A stretch of 43,720 nt of DNA, from positions 1 to 43,720 of the forward strand of contig NZ_UEYQ01000028.1 of the NCBI RefSeq assembly GCF_900492205.1. Reading direction: 5' to 3'. The translations under genes and the position numbers were made by a program. Below are positions 34,013 to 43,246 of this stretch, one piece after another (the stretch's first letter is position 1; every line of letters starts with the position of its first letter). The DNA is from Ciceribacter sp. T2.26MG-112.2. Its GTDB lineage: Bacteria; Pseudomonadota; Alphaproteobacteria; Rhizobiales; Rhizobiaceae. The notes below the pieces were generated by a model. The model made no database searches. It saw only the letters and a program-made list of their open reading frames with translations, and was not told where the DNA came from.

Positions 34013-34317
34013 TGGTTTTCTCCGGAGCGACTAAACGCTTTCGGGCTTGCCGTGGTCCCTGGAGCGTCGTCGTAGTCGTCGCCATTCTATTGCATGCAAC
34101 GAACCTTCAGGCCGCTAATACTCCCTGCAGTGGGAGAAAGGGCGGCATAGCAGGTTGCCGTGGCGATACGTTCATCTGTAACGACGGCTCGGTGAGCGCG
34201 AGCAAGAAATCATGCACCGCCACGATGGGCAGTGCCATGGGGCTGATGGGCGGCGCATCGCATTCGAGGGCCCCGGCAGCAGATGAGGAGTGCCTGTGTC
34301 GTTCAGGGGCATTCTGA
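34009..34317 (+). CDS. Small secreted Cys-containing protein
   Basis: A 102-residue protein overlapping the helicase stop (ATGA). A signal peptide is visible (about residues 18-36, SVVVVVAILLHATNLQAANT). The mature part has CSGRKGGIAGCRGDTFICND and SASKKSC, ending in CLCRSGAF, with at least six Cys and many Gly/Ser, so a disulfide-rich periplasmic or secreted peptide is likely. The family resembles short conserved proteins of rhizobia of unknown role. Coupling to a cytoplasmic helicase is odd and may be incidental. Confidence 0.75.
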   Translation: MMVFSGATKRFRACRGPWSVVVVVAILLHATNLQAANTPCSGRKGGIAGCRGDTFICNDGSVSASKKSCTATMGSAMGLMGGASHSRAPAADEECLCRSGAF

Positions 34318-34440
34318 ACAGGGCCTCGTGGCGGGCGGTTCTGCTACACCGACAGTGGTGCAAAGAGCTACCTTCGCAAATGACCTCATTGAATTCCTTC
34401 GCCCAGAGAGTTTAGGTTGCCTTGTATTGAGGGGCTGACG

Positions 34441-35649
34441 ATGAAGATGTTTGCGCGGATTGTTGTGGCCGGAATCCTTGCGGTTGCCGTGGTGATGGAT
34501 GCCTCCGCCGAGGAACCGAGATCCTCCGGAACAGGATTCGCCATCACCGCGGACGGCTGGCTCATGACGAACGCCCATGTCGTAGATGGCTGCGACCGCG
34601 TGGAGGTGAAGGGCAGGGGTGTTGCGACCGATCCGAGGATTGACGCGACCAACGATCTCGCCTTGATCAAAGTGAACGCAGACACACCGATGGTTCCTCT
34701 TACCTTCAGGCGCGCACCTATCCGCCTCGGCGAGGACATCGTCGCTATCGGCTATCCCCTTGCGGACCTGCTGGCGGATTCCGTGAAGATCACGACCGGA
34801 AATGTAAACGCGCTCGCCGGCCTCCGGAACGACACGCGCTACATCCAGATTTCGACGCCGATCCAGCCGGGAAACTCCGGTGGCCCCGTCGTGGATCGAG
34901 ACGGTTTCCTGCTGGGGATCACGAGCGCCACCTTCTCGAAGCAGGCTGCCGATCAGATCGGGATCACGGCACAGAACGTCAACTTCGCCATTCGAGGGTC
35001 CGTGGCCGATCTCTTCATGCAGTCGCAGAACCTCGCGAGCCAGTCCGGAGACCGGCAGGACGGACAGTCCACGCTTTCAACCGCCGATCTCGCGGACAAG
35101 GTCACGCCGTCCGTTCATCAAGTTCTGTGCTACGGGAAACCCGAAGTCGAGGCCTCGCCGCAGGGGAGGGAGACGGTGACTTCGCTTCCCCGATCCTCGG
35201 TTTCGACGGTCCTGCTGGATGCCCGCGGTTACGATGCCATTGGCTTCGATTATGCCACGCTGAAGGATGTAACCTTTCAGGGCTGTCGGGCGGCCTGCGA
35301 GAGCGACGGCCAGTGCAAGGCGGTGACCTATAACGCGAAGCATCGGTTCTGCTTCCTGAAGAATGATGTCGTCGTGCTGATCCGGAACGCTGACGCAATC
35401 GTAGCCTACTCGGCGTCGAAGGCGGCGGACGTGATCATGTCCGACTTCACGAGCTATTCGGGAATGGATCTTCCCGGCGGCGACTACAAGCGGATCAGGC
35501 AGACCAATTATCTGGAGTGCTTTGTCGCTTGCGTCGGCGACAATGCCTGCCGTGCCTTCGCCTATGTCTCCAAGAAGAAGGAGTGCTGGTTGAAGAACGC
35601 GCTCGGCCGGCCGAGGGCGACGAAGGGTGTGGACTTGGGAGTGAAGTGA
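34441..35649 (+). CDS. Secreted trypsin-like (S1C) protease with two PAN/Apple domains
   Basis: A 402-residue protein starting at the ATG at 34441 (GAGGGG upstream), with a signal peptide (FARIVVAGILAVAVVMDASA). The trypsin-like domain (about residues 30-200) has His46 in MTNAHVV, Asp72 in ATNDLALIKV and Ser146 in IQPGNSGGPV, all three catalytic residues. Two C-terminal PAN/Apple repeats follow, with CRAACESDGQCKAVTYNAKH and CFVACVGDNACRAFAYVSKK, a module that binds proteins or carbohydrates. No PDZ domain is present, unlike DegP. It is probably a periplasmic or extracellular protease. Confidence 0.88.
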   Translation: MKMFARIVVAGILAVAVVMDASAEEPRSSGTGFAITADGWLMTNAHVVDGCDRVEVKGRGVATDPRIDATNDLALIKVNADTPMVPLTFRRAPIRLGEDIVAIGYPLADLLADSVKITTGNVNALAGLRNDTRYIQISTPIQPGNSGGPVVDRDGFLLGITSATFSKQAADQIGITAQNVNFAIRGSVADLFMQSQNLASQSGDRQDGQSTLSTADLADKVTPSVHQVLCYGKPEVEASPQGRETVTSLPRSSVSTVLLDARGYDAIGFDYATLKDVTFQGCRAACESDGQCKAVTYNAKHRFCFLKNDVVVLIRNADAIVAYSASKAADVIMSDFTSYSGMDLPGGDYKRIRQTNYLECFVACVGDNACRAFAYVSKKKECWLKNALGRPRATKGVDLGVK

Positions 35650-35922
35650 TGGAGATCACTGACGATAACATCGACTTCTGAGGTTTGTCGACATAGGGGC
35701 GCCGGCTGATCGTCTTTTGGCCGGACGTTCATCGGCTATCGTGCGCAACAGCGATCAGAAACATCAATAAGAGGGAGCCAGTCGTTACTGTCGCCGTAGC
35801 CGTGACGGATCTGATTGGGCTGCGAAAGCATGGCGACGTCGTGAAACTTCAAGTGTGATCTCAAACCCGGTTGCAATCGACGGAACACGTGGCAAGACTT
35901 CTCCAGAACGGGGGAGTCGGCA

Positions 35923-37119
35923 TTGAAAATCAAGAGTTCGCAGGGATCAGGCAAGTGGATGGGGGTCCTCGATCCTGTAGACGATGCGCCCGATCCGGCA
36001 TCGACCGACATCCGCCGAGTCCTTTCGTCTGCGGTCCGTGCCCAGAACCTTGTCATACTTACGGGTCTGGGCACGTCGCTCTCCGTCATGAAGGATGGCA
36101 AGCGGGCGGCCCCGACCATGGGAGATCTGCTCGCCAAAATTAGGGGCAGATTCGAAGCCGATGACATGATTGAGGAACTCGAGGGTGGGCCGCGATGGAC
36201 AAAATTTGTGTCGTCGGCGAACGTGCCCGAGGATACGACTGATCTCGAGTACCTCATGTCCCGTGCCACGATGGCAGCGGAGTTCCTACCGGAGGACAAT
36301 GCTAATACTATTCGGAAACTGCTCACGATCGCCGAGGGCATCATCCGGGATGAAGTCGATTTCATGGAAGATGCCGTGGGCGTTCCTATCCACGAGGCCT
36401 TCCTACGCAGGGTGGCGAGGCGTTCGTCTAGACGTGCGAGGACGAAGCTCTTTACAACCAACTATGATCTCTGCTTCGAGGCCGCCGCCAAACGGTCTGG
36501 CTTCATCGTCGTCGATGGTTTCGCTTTTGGAAGTGACGCTCATTTCGACTCTGCCCAGTTCTCCTACGATGTCGTGCGCCGCTCAGCGGGGGAAGAGAAG
36601 TCCGATTTCATCGAGAACCTCTTCCATCTCTACAAGATCCACGGTTCGATCGATTGGGAATTGAGTCCTCGCACGGGGCAGATTGCCAAAAAACCAGGGA
36701 CACGGAAGCCACTCCTGATCTACCCACGGTCAACCAAATACGAACTCGCGTTCAGCCAGCCGTACATTGAGATGATGGGGACTCTCCAAGCGTCGCTTCG
36801 CACTCCGAACACCACCCTTGTGGTCATTGGATTCGGTTTTAACGACAAGCATATTTCCGAACCGATATTAGGTGCCATCAAGGCGAACTTGTCTCTCAAC
36901 TTGGTGGTAATCAATCCGGACATCGAAAAGGCAAGCGAAAACGATGGCAACAGTTACTTGAACGCGATCGGCACGTTGATCGAAAATGGCGACGCCAGAC
37001 TCGCTCTGATCGCGGGCACTTTCGAGGGTGTCGTGCCGCTGGTGCCGGACGTGATTGCCGAGACCGAACTTGAGAGGCATACGGAGCGGATGCGCAGCTT
37101 GGGGCAGAAGCATGGCTGA
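35923..37119 (+). CDS. SIR2-domain NADase-like protein of a SIR2-HerA defence pair
   Basis: A 398-residue protein starting with TTG after GGGGGAG, a strong ribosome-binding site. SIR2 motifs: VILTGLGTSLS (about residues 44-54, NAD-binding loop), LFTTNYD (about 176-182), LYKIHGSIDW (about 236-245) containing the catalytic His, and VVIGFGFNDKHI. It lacks the zinc module of deacetylases, like prokaryotic SIR2 proteins that destroy NAD on phage infection. It overlaps the HerA gene by 8 nt. SIR2-HerA pairs are experimentally established anti-phage systems, where the two form one complex. Confidence 0.9.
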   Translation: MKIKSSQGSGKWMGVLDPVDDAPDPASTDIRRVLSSAVRAQNLVILTGLGTSLSVMKDGKRAAPTMGDLLAKIRGRFEADDMIEELEGGPRWTKFVSSANVPEDTTDLEYLMSRATMAAEFLPEDNANTIRKLLTIAEGIIRDEVDFMEDAVGVPIHEAFLRRVARRSSRRARTKLFTTNYDLCFEAAAKRSGFIVVDGFAFGSDAHFDSAQFSYDVVRRSAGEEKSDFIENLFHLYKIHGSIDWELSPRTGQIAKKPGTRKPLLIYPRSTKYELAFSQPYIEMMGTLQASLRTPNTTLVVIGFGFNDKHISEPILGAIKANLSLNLVVINPDIEKASENDGNSYLNAIGTLIENGDARLALIAGTFEGVVPLVPDVIAETELERHTERMRSLGQKHG

Positions 37120-38827
37120 ATTGCCCCCTAGCTATCCTTTCGAGCGATCGCGCTATCTAGGTTCGGTTTCGCGCGTGAGCCCGCTCGGAGTGCGGGTCAA
37201 CTTTCCGTTCGCCACCGAGGTCACGCCATCGCAATATGCAGGGCACCGCGTTGCGAGAGGGCAGGTGGGGGAGTTTGTCGTTATTGAATCCTATGGTTGT
37301 GCGATCCTTGGTCGCATAACTGAAATTCAACTCCCAGACCGCGATCGTCTGTCGGTCGAGCCGGAGCGCAATGAAGGCGACGAAATTCCGAATCCAATCG
37401 GCATGATCAAGCTCCTGGGGTCGGTAGATCTCAATTCCAACCGATCAAGTCGAGGGATTGGAGAAGTTCCGAGGGTAGGGGATTACGTATATCTTGCCCA
37501 TCCGGACTTCGTCCGACACGCGATCGTTTCAACGAATGGCAGCAAGGGCGGGCTAATAGAGCTCGGACATCTGAGCGGAGCGCCGGAAACGCGTGTCTCC
37601 CTGCCCCCCTCTTCGATCTTCGGGCGCCACTGCGCGGTACTCGGAACGACCGGGGGCGGCAAGAGCTGGTCGACAGCACGTCTGGTCGAGCAGGTGGCGG
37701 AGAGAGGTGGGAAGATAGTCCTTCTCGACCCTACGGGTGAGTACCATACCCTCCGAGGCCCAGTCAGACACGTCCATCTTGGCGGCACCCGTGACGGAGT
37801 CGCTGACAAGCGGCACTTTGTATCATTCCCCTACTTTCACCTGACGGAGATGGATCTCTTCGCGTTCTTGCAGCCCAGTCCTGGCGTTCAGGTTCCCAAG
37901 CTCCGCGACGCCATCCAGAGCCTCAAGCTGATACAGCTCGACCCGACGCTCGTGGATGCAGACACGACAGTTCTCATCAAGGCGGGCAAAGCGAAAAAGC
38001 CGATCAATCATGCGATCGTGGTGAACGATGAGGCGCTGCATGCGCCTTCGGCATTCTTCGAGTTCAAGGATCTTGTCGAGCAGGTCCTGGAGGAGTGCGT
38101 CTATCCGACAGATCCCAATGGGCAGAAACACCACTGGGGCGCGAGGCACCCGAACTCCTACGACAGTTGCATCACTCTCTGCATGCGGATCACCACTTTC
38201 CAGAAATCGCAGCCGATGGCTCCTATATTCGCGCCGCCCGAATACATGACCGATCTTACGAAGGTGATCGGGGAATTTGTCGCTGACCCGGACTTGCGCG
38301 TACTGAGGGTTTCCATGCGGTACTTGGCTTTCGAGCAGCACACGCGCGAACTGGTGGTGAACGCGATCGGACGGTATCTTCTGGGGCGCGCGCGCCAAGG
38401 GGATTTCCAGAAAACGCCACTTGTTGTAGCCATCGACGAAGCCCATCAGTTCCTCAACAAGAGCATCGGCGATGACAACAACAAGGTCCTGCTCGATGCA
38501 TTTGGATTGATCGCCAAGGAGGGCAGGAAGTATGGCCTGACATGCCTCCTGGCCACACAGCGGCCTCGCGATATCCCGGAAGATGTGCTGTCGCAGATCG
38601 GAATGTTTGTCGTGCATCGTCTGATCAACGAGCGAGACCAATTGGTGGTCATCAACGCAAGTGGCGTCCTTGACCTTTCAACTGCGGCCTTCCTGCCAAA
38701 TCTACGAGACGGTGAGGCATTGATCGTCGGGGCGGATTCGATCATGCCGATGCCGATCATATTGAACGCCCCCGTTCACAAGCCTCGCCTTGAGGAAAAC
38801 GTTGAGGCGACCTGGATGACAACGTAG
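37112..38827 (+). CDS. HerA-type ATPase/helicase of a SIR2-HerA defence pair
   Basis: A 571-residue HerA/FtsK-superfamily ATPase (DUF87). The N-terminal HAS-barrel-like part (about residues 10-170) precedes Walker A GTTGGGKS (about 178-185). Walker B VVAIDEAHQF is at about 437-446. After it, LLATQRPRDIPEDVLSQIGM is the HerA sensor/arginine-finger region. The ATG at 37112 lies inside the end of the SIR2 gene (8-nt overlap), so the two are co-translated. HerA forms a hexameric ring and activates the SIR2 NADase in known systems. No missing motif is seen. Confidence 0.92.
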   Translation: MAELPPSYPFERSRYLGSVSRVSPLGVRVNFPFATEVTPSQYAGHRVARGQVGEFVVIESYGCAILGRITEIQLPDRDRLSVEPERNEGDEIPNPIGMIKLLGSVDLNSNRSSRGIGEVPRVGDYVYLAHPDFVRHAIVSTNGSKGGLIELGHLSGAPETRVSLPPSSIFGRHCAVLGTTGGGKSWSTARLVEQVAERGGKIVLLDPTGEYHTLRGPVRHVHLGGTRDGVADKRHFVSFPYFHLTEMDLFAFLQPSPGVQVPKLRDAIQSLKLIQLDPTLVDADTTVLIKAGKAKKPINHAIVVNDEALHAPSAFFEFKDLVEQVLEECVYPTDPNGQKHHWGARHPNSYDSCITLCMRITTFQKSQPMAPIFAPPEYMTDLTKVIGEFVADPDLRVLRVSMRYLAFEQHTRELVVNAIGRYLLGRARQGDFQKTPLVVAIDEAHQFLNKSIGDDNNKVLLDAFGLIAKEGRKYGLTCLLATQRPRDIPEDVLSQIGMFVVHRLINERDQLVVINASGVLDLSTAAFLPNLRDGEALIVGADSIMPMPIILNAPVHKPRLEENVEATWMTT

Positions 38828-38891
38828 CTCAAATTTCGCCATCACGCTGGCTCGGACATCTGACCCGGAATAGAAGGATTAACTAGGAAGC

Positions 38892-40547
38892 ATGGCCGCA
38901 GTCCAACCCAGCGCAGAACTGTTCGCGACAAAAGGCCTTCTTCCGGAGAACCTTCCGCCTGTCTTCACTACACGAAATCTCTGGGCTCATCTCGCCCCAA
39001 TAGGTGGCGCCTATGGCGTAGTCGCGAAGGTAGTAGGCGAAGCGGCGACCTACAACGCAAGCAAGCGAGGAGGACAGCGCCGGATTTTTGGGGTTCCACA
39101 CCCCGCGTTTATCCGTGATGCCGGCTTGTTTTACGAGAAGCATTGGCCGTCGCTGCTCCCGCAGGTCGAAGCATCGTCCGGCTCCGTATCGAAGCCAATA
39201 TTCCAAATCGCTGGCAACCGGCACGTCCGGATTACACCGCATTCGGAGTTGCCGCGTATCAGGCTGCGAGCCTTCTCGAGGTTCAAGTACTGCTTGATAA
39301 CAGATGTTGCGCGCTTCTTCCCGTCGATCTACACGCATAGCTTTCCCTGGGCCATCAACGGAAAACGCGAGGCTAAAACGGATTCAAGCCCGCAATCCTC
39401 CGCGGTTTTCGGAAACCGATTGGACTTCATCCTCCGGAATTCCCAGTCGCGGCAGACGGTCGGTATCGCGGTGGGCCCCGACACTTCCAAGGTTGCATCG
39501 GAACTTTTGATGGCAGCGGTGGACAGAGCCTTCGTCCGGAGGTCAGGAAGGGCTCGACCAACATATGTCCGACATGTCGATGACTACTGGATAGCGGGCA
39601 ACACATACGAAGAATGCGAGAAGCACCTGCAGAATCTCCGGGCATCCCTTCGCGAATTCGAACTGGACATCAACGAAGGCAAGACGAAGATAGTTTCGAT
39701 GCGGGAGGTGTTCGCCGATGACTGGCCCTTCGAATTCGACAAGGAAATCATAGCGTCTCTCGAACCTGGCTCCAATCCGAACGAAGCTCTGGGAGTGCTT
39801 ACCAGCATGATCGAGCGGGCGACTACCACCAATGACGACGGTCTCATACGTCACGCCATCCGAGTGATTGACGAGCGCAGGTTATGGTCGCGCGATTGGG
39901 ATCTCCTTCAACACTTTCTTGCGCAGTGCGCTGTCCAGTTTCCACACACGACCGATTACGTGGCTCGCGTGGTTGCCTGGAGACACCGCATTTATCCGAA
40001 ACAGGTTGACGTCGGTTTGTGGAATGAGGTTGCGACACTTACCGTCACTCAAAACGCCTCCCTGGGTCGCGACTCGGAGGCGATATGGGCACTTTGGCTC
40101 ATCAAGGAACTTGGCGCGAAAGTGCCGAGGACGACCTCGGATCTTATGCTATCGAACAGCGGATCGCTTGTTCTTGCGTGGCTGGCTCATATGCACGCCA
40201 AGCGAATGACAACCGACCGTCGCCTTTGGTCGAAGCTTCGCGAGGTTGTCGCAGACAACCCCTTGGCTGGCAGCGCATGGCCGCTTTCCCTCGAGTTAAT
40301 TCATCTTGAGAAAGGGGATGCGGCCTGGATTGATGGGAGCCTACCTCTCGCGATGCGCATACTGCATGAACAAAAGGCCAGTATTATCGAATGGAGCGCT
40401 CGGCCGCGCGTTTTCGACGAGCCTGACGATGATGATGACATGCCGGATTTTGCCATAGAGGACTACGGTGCTGACTATGGAGGTAGTGAGGCTGACGAAG
40501 ACGAGGAAGATTTGCCTGAGCGTCCTGATTTCGATGACCTCTTCTAA
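38892..40547 (+). CDS. Defence-type reverse transcriptase of an unassigned group
   Basis: A 551-residue reverse transcriptase. Motif A is LITDVARFFPSIYTHSFPWA (about D138). Motif B is VGIAVGPDTSKVASELLMAA. The active site is VRHVDDYWIAG (about D230-D231), with His replacing the usual Tyr of YxDD. FFPSIYTHS is typical of the defence-associated 'unknown group' RTs, not of group II introns or retrons. There is no maturase or endonuclease domain. The C-terminal half (about 260-505) is helical and repeat-like, and the last 45 residues are extremely acidic (DEPDDDDDMPDF). It starts after AGGAAGC. It overlaps the next gene by 14 nt. The group could not be assigned without a search. Confidence 0.88.
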   Translation: MAAVQPSAELFATKGLLPENLPPVFTTRNLWAHLAPIGGAYGVVAKVVGEAATYNASKRGGQRRIFGVPHPAFIRDAGLFYEKHWPSLLPQVEASSGSVSKPIFQIAGNRHVRITPHSELPRIRLRAFSRFKYCLITDVARFFPSIYTHSFPWAINGKREAKTDSSPQSSAVFGNRLDFILRNSQSRQTVGIAVGPDTSKVASELLMAAVDRAFVRRSGRARPTYVRHVDDYWIAGNTYEECEKHLQNLRASLREFELDINEGKTKIVSMREVFADDWPFEFDKEIIASLEPGSNPNEALGVLTSMIERATTTNDDGLIRHAIRVIDERRLWSRDWDLLQHFLAQCAVQFPHTTDYVARVVAWRHRIYPKQVDVGLWNEVATLTVTQNASLGRDSEAIWALWLIKELGAKVPRTTSDLMLSNSGSLVLAWLAHMHAKRMTTDRRLWSKLREVVADNPLAGSAWPLSLELIHLEKGDAAWIDGSLPLAMRILHEQKASIIEWSARPRVFDEPDDDDDMPDFAIEDYGADYGGSEADEDEEDLPERPDFDDLF

Positions 40548-40812
40548 ATTGGATGCGGATTGCCAGGAAGGTTGGCGAATTTCGTTGTTTCCGCAGGAGC
40601 AGGGGGTCTCGATGACGCTGACGTTACCTTCGACTGACGCGCGAGGTTACGAAATGAAGGCGTTCGAGGACATATTGGACGCCGTTGTATGTGCTTGGGT
40701 AGGGGCGTGTGTTTTTGATAGGAATGCGGAAGCTTACGGTGATGAGGAGTCGGAGATCTGGGTTCCGACGTCCGGCGATGGCAACGATCAGGCGATGGCT
40801 GCTCAGGTATGA
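40534..40812 (+). CDS. Small protein between RT and MBL genes
   Basis: A 92-residue ORF; ATG 40534 overlaps the end of the RT gene. The ATG at 40612, with a strong GGAGCAGGGGG upstream, would give 66 residues. The C-terminal half, DILDAVVCAWVGACVFDRNA then YGDEESEIWVPT, resembles the end of DUF429 (predicted RNase H-like nuclease) proteins, but the nuclease core is not present, so this is either a short free domain or a truncated copy. Its stop overlaps the MBL start (ATGA), so the three genes are translationally coupled. Confidence 0.65.
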   Translation: MTSSKLDADCQEGWRISLFPQEQGVSMTLTLPSTDARGYEMKAFEDILDAVVCAWVGACVFDRNAEAYGDEESEIWVPTSGDGNDQAMAAQV

Positions 40813-42038
40813 ATGTGCATCTCGAGCTTGACTGGTGGCCAGTCGGACAGGGCCTGTTTTCATCCGGGCGGCTCAAGTACGACGATCACGTCGTGAGTTG
40901 GGTGTTTGACTGCGGCACGGCCTCATCCGATCGCCATCTGCTGGGTTCGCTGCTTCATTTCGGTCAGGAGCACACGGCTTCGGGGGCGGGAGCGATAGAC
41001 TTCGCAGTTCTGTCCCACTTCGATCGGGATCACGTAAGCGGGTTCGAGAGGTTCGTTTCCCGGCATCCCATCCGCATGGTTCTGCTGCCGTACATACCTC
41101 TCTGGCAGAGGCTTGTGATTGCAGCACAGGAAGGCGTCGCGACCGATGACCCACTCTTCCGCTTCTTCGTGAATCCCGCTGGCTATCTGCTCGCGATCCC
41201 CGGTCAGGAGATAGGGCAGGTGATATTCGTGCCTGCTTCCGGGCGCGAGGACGAAGGGGAGGGCGATCCGGACCTGCCGTTCACCCCAGTTCCTGACGAC
41301 GATCGCCCGCGCGAACTCAAGGTCAATTATGGCGCGCCGCCCGACAGCGAGAGACCGGCTTCTGCCGCCAAGACCTTCGATGATCCCCGCGTCCGCTATC
41401 TGGCCAAAGGCGGGAGGCTGGTTCTGCCGTTCTGGGAATTCGTCCCCTACAACGACGCCGATCTCAGGGGGCGTGCGGATGCCGCGTTCCTCTCCGCAGC
41501 CGAACCCTGGATACGAAGGCTGGTGAACCCAAGCCGGGGGTCGCCTGCAGTTGCCCTGAAGAAACTGCGGTCTCTCTACGACAGGACATTCGGGAAGACT
41601 TCCTTCAGGCGCAACCAGATCTCCCTGTTCCTGTACTCGGGCCCGCTCGACCATTCATTGCGTGCCGACGCGTATGGGTGGGATCCTCGGATCGAGCCTG
41701 GCGTGTGGGAGCGCTTTGCTCAGCTCAGTCCAGGCGATGGTCTGCTCGACACTCCCGATCGCCTGAACGCGATGATCAAATTCTACGGCTCGTCGACGAG
41801 AATGACGAAGATGGGAATCCTGCAGGTGATGCATCATGGCGCCAAAAGCAGTTGGCACGCAGGTGTTGCGGAGAGGCTCTGCCCGGTGGCTAGCATCATC
41901 TGCTCGGAGCCGACCGACAACCGATACCGGCATCCCCATGCCGAGGTTCTGAGAGACTTCTGGTCCCATGGCGCTATCCAGGTAGACAGCGTTGGAAGGC
42001 TGCGGATGGATTTTGATATTTACATCTCCGGCACGTAG
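40809..42038 (+). CDS. Metallo-beta-lactamase-fold protein (ComEC/Rec2-like)
   Basis: A 409-residue protein with the metal-binding motif HFDRDH (about residues 70-75, HxDxDH) in AVLSHFDRDHVSGFERF, and further His at LQVMHHGAKSSWH (about 342-343). This matches the MBL hydrolase domain of ComEC and related nucleases. There is no signal peptide or membrane segment, so it acts in the cytoplasm. A long insert (about 120-290) separates the metal motifs. It is the last gene of the RT operon (4-nt overlap). A nuclease or phosphoesterase acting on RT products or nucleotides is plausible, but that is inference. Confidence 0.83.
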   Translation: MNVHLELDWWPVGQGLFSSGRLKYDDHVVSWVFDCGTASSDRHLLGSLLHFGQEHTASGAGAIDFAVLSHFDRDHVSGFERFVSRHPIRMVLLPYIPLWQRLVIAAQEGVATDDPLFRFFVNPAGYLLAIPGQEIGQVIFVPASGREDEGEGDPDLPFTPVPDDDRPRELKVNYGAPPDSERPASAAKTFDDPRVRYLAKGGRLVLPFWEFVPYNDADLRGRADAAFLSAAEPWIRRLVNPSRGSPAVALKKLRSLYDRTFGKTSFRRNQISLFLYSGPLDHSLRADAYGWDPRIEPGVWERFAQLSPGDGLLDTPDRLNAMIKFYGSSTRMTKMGILQVMHHGAKSSWHAGVAERLCPVASIICSEPTDNRYRHPHAEVLRDFWSHGAIQVDSVGRLRMDFDIYISGT

Positions 42039-42172
42039 GCACGCGCGCTGTCGATGCTTCCCGCTTGGCATCGGTCACGTCCCACCGTCTTCATGTGGGT
42101 AACCGCTTAATAATCTGGACTTCACAGGATTCACGGATAGTCTCGCAGTCACGAATTCTTGGAGCTTTCAGA

Positions 42173-42397
42173 ATGGACGTGCCGGTCTCGGATGTGTTGC
42201 AGAGTCTTCGCGAACGGGCGCCATGGCCGGTAGGTCGCCGGATATTCGCGGACATCGGAATCGCGCGTGGGAAGGGATGGAACAACACCCTTAAAAAGGT
42301 CAGCGAGAACCCCAAGACGAGCGAGGAAAAGATCGACGAACTGATCGACGCCCTCAAGTCTCATCAGCTCTGCGGTGAGAAGCTCGTCAGCTTCTAA
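42173..42397 (+). CDS. Small hypothetical protein, first gene of an unknown trio
   Basis: A 74-residue protein starting at the ATG at 42173 with GGAG about 9 nt upstream. It is helical and basic in the middle (RRIFADIGIARGKGWNNTLK), followed by SEEKIDELIDALKSHQL. It could be a small DNA- or protein-binding adaptor. The family is not recognised. The next gene begins 3 nt after its stop. Confidence 0.6.
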   Translation: MDVPVSDVLQSLRERAPWPVGRRIFADIGIARGKGWNNTLKKVSENPKTSEEKIDELIDALKSHQLCGEKLVSF

Positions 42398-42400
42398 AAG

Positions 42401-43231
42401 TTGGATCCAGCGGACCTCGCGGCCATCCGGAAAAAGCTCGCTTCGATCGAGCCGTTGGAGACGGTGTTCTCAGAACGCTATCCAGCCACGCTATCGGAGG
42501 CGAAGCTCAAGGCCGCTCCCGCGGGTCTCGTGCTCACCTCGGTCGAGGAGAACGAAGACGGCGTCGGTCTGGTTTTCTCCTCGGCGAGAGTGACCACCAT
42601 CCGTGAGCACATCGACGTGGCTGCCCTATCCGACGCAGGCGATGCTACATTTGATGACTACGAGGAGATCATCGGCGTCAAGACGATCCGCTTTCATGCC
42701 TTCGACGTCATATGGATACCCACGAACGGAGACACGCTGGATGTCCGGATCGACTTCCCGGAGGGCACGCTTTCGGATATTGCCGTTGCCGCGAGAAAAA
42801 TGGCCCTCACGCAGTTCACCAAACTGACCGGCGTCGCGATGCCGGAGCCGATCAACGTGTTTCCATTGATCGACAAGATGTACAACGACAGCACCGAGGG
42901 AACGGTCGTTGAACTCGGCTTCGGGACGACGACGGCATCGCTGAAGCACGAGAAGATGAGGAGGCGGAAGCTGGACCTTCGGAACGAAACCTACCACAAA
43001 GGCGGGAAGGCGGCACTAGACACGCCGATCGAACCCTTCAAGCTCAGCATCCTTTGGCACCGGGTCATCGGAAAGAAATTGAACTCAGAGCCGGAGCTGA
43101 GTGTAAACAGCAGTTCGAGGGCAGCCGGCTCGACCAACCCGGTACTTGATCGCGTTGTAATTCGTAAATGCATGGGGCATGAGGACTACGACTACGTCAG
43201 ATCCAGGATCGCGCATCACCTCGGCAGCTAG
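42401..43231 (+). CDS. Hypothetical protein, second gene of an unknown trio
   Basis: A 276-residue protein starting with TTG 3 nt after the previous stop, so probably translated by re-initiation; no separate ribosome-binding site is clear. Helical N-terminus (about residues 1-40), a beta-rich middle (FHAFDVIWIPTNGDTLDVRI) and a Lys/Arg-rich C-terminal half (KHEKMRRRKLDLRNE). No signal peptide, membrane segment or catalytic motif is recognised. Function is unknown. Confidence 0.65.
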   Translation: MDPADLAAIRKKLASIEPLETVFSERYPATLSEAKLKAAPAGLVLTSVEENEDGVGLVFSSARVTTIREHIDVAALSDAGDATFDDYEEIIGVKTIRFHAFDVIWIPTNGDTLDVRIDFPEGTLSDIAVAARKMALTQFTKLTGVAMPEPINVFPLIDKMYNDSTEGTVVELGFGTTTASLKHEKMRRRKLDLRNETYHKGGKAALDTPIEPFKLSILWHRVIGKKLNSEPELSVNSSSRAAGSTNPVLDRVVIRKCMGHEDYDYVRSRIAHHLGS

Positions 43232-43246
43232 TCATCGGAGCATGAC

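Noticed and set aside
34318..34440. Separate small gene between the secreted peptide and the S1C protease
   Set aside because: Only 123 bp and no open frame with a start and ribosome-binding site that does not belong to the protease gene.
38892..40547. Retron or group II intron origin for the reverse transcriptase
   Set aside because: No maturase or HNH domain, no msr/msd-like inverted repeats seen upstream, and motif A and B sequences fit defence-type unknown-group RTs.
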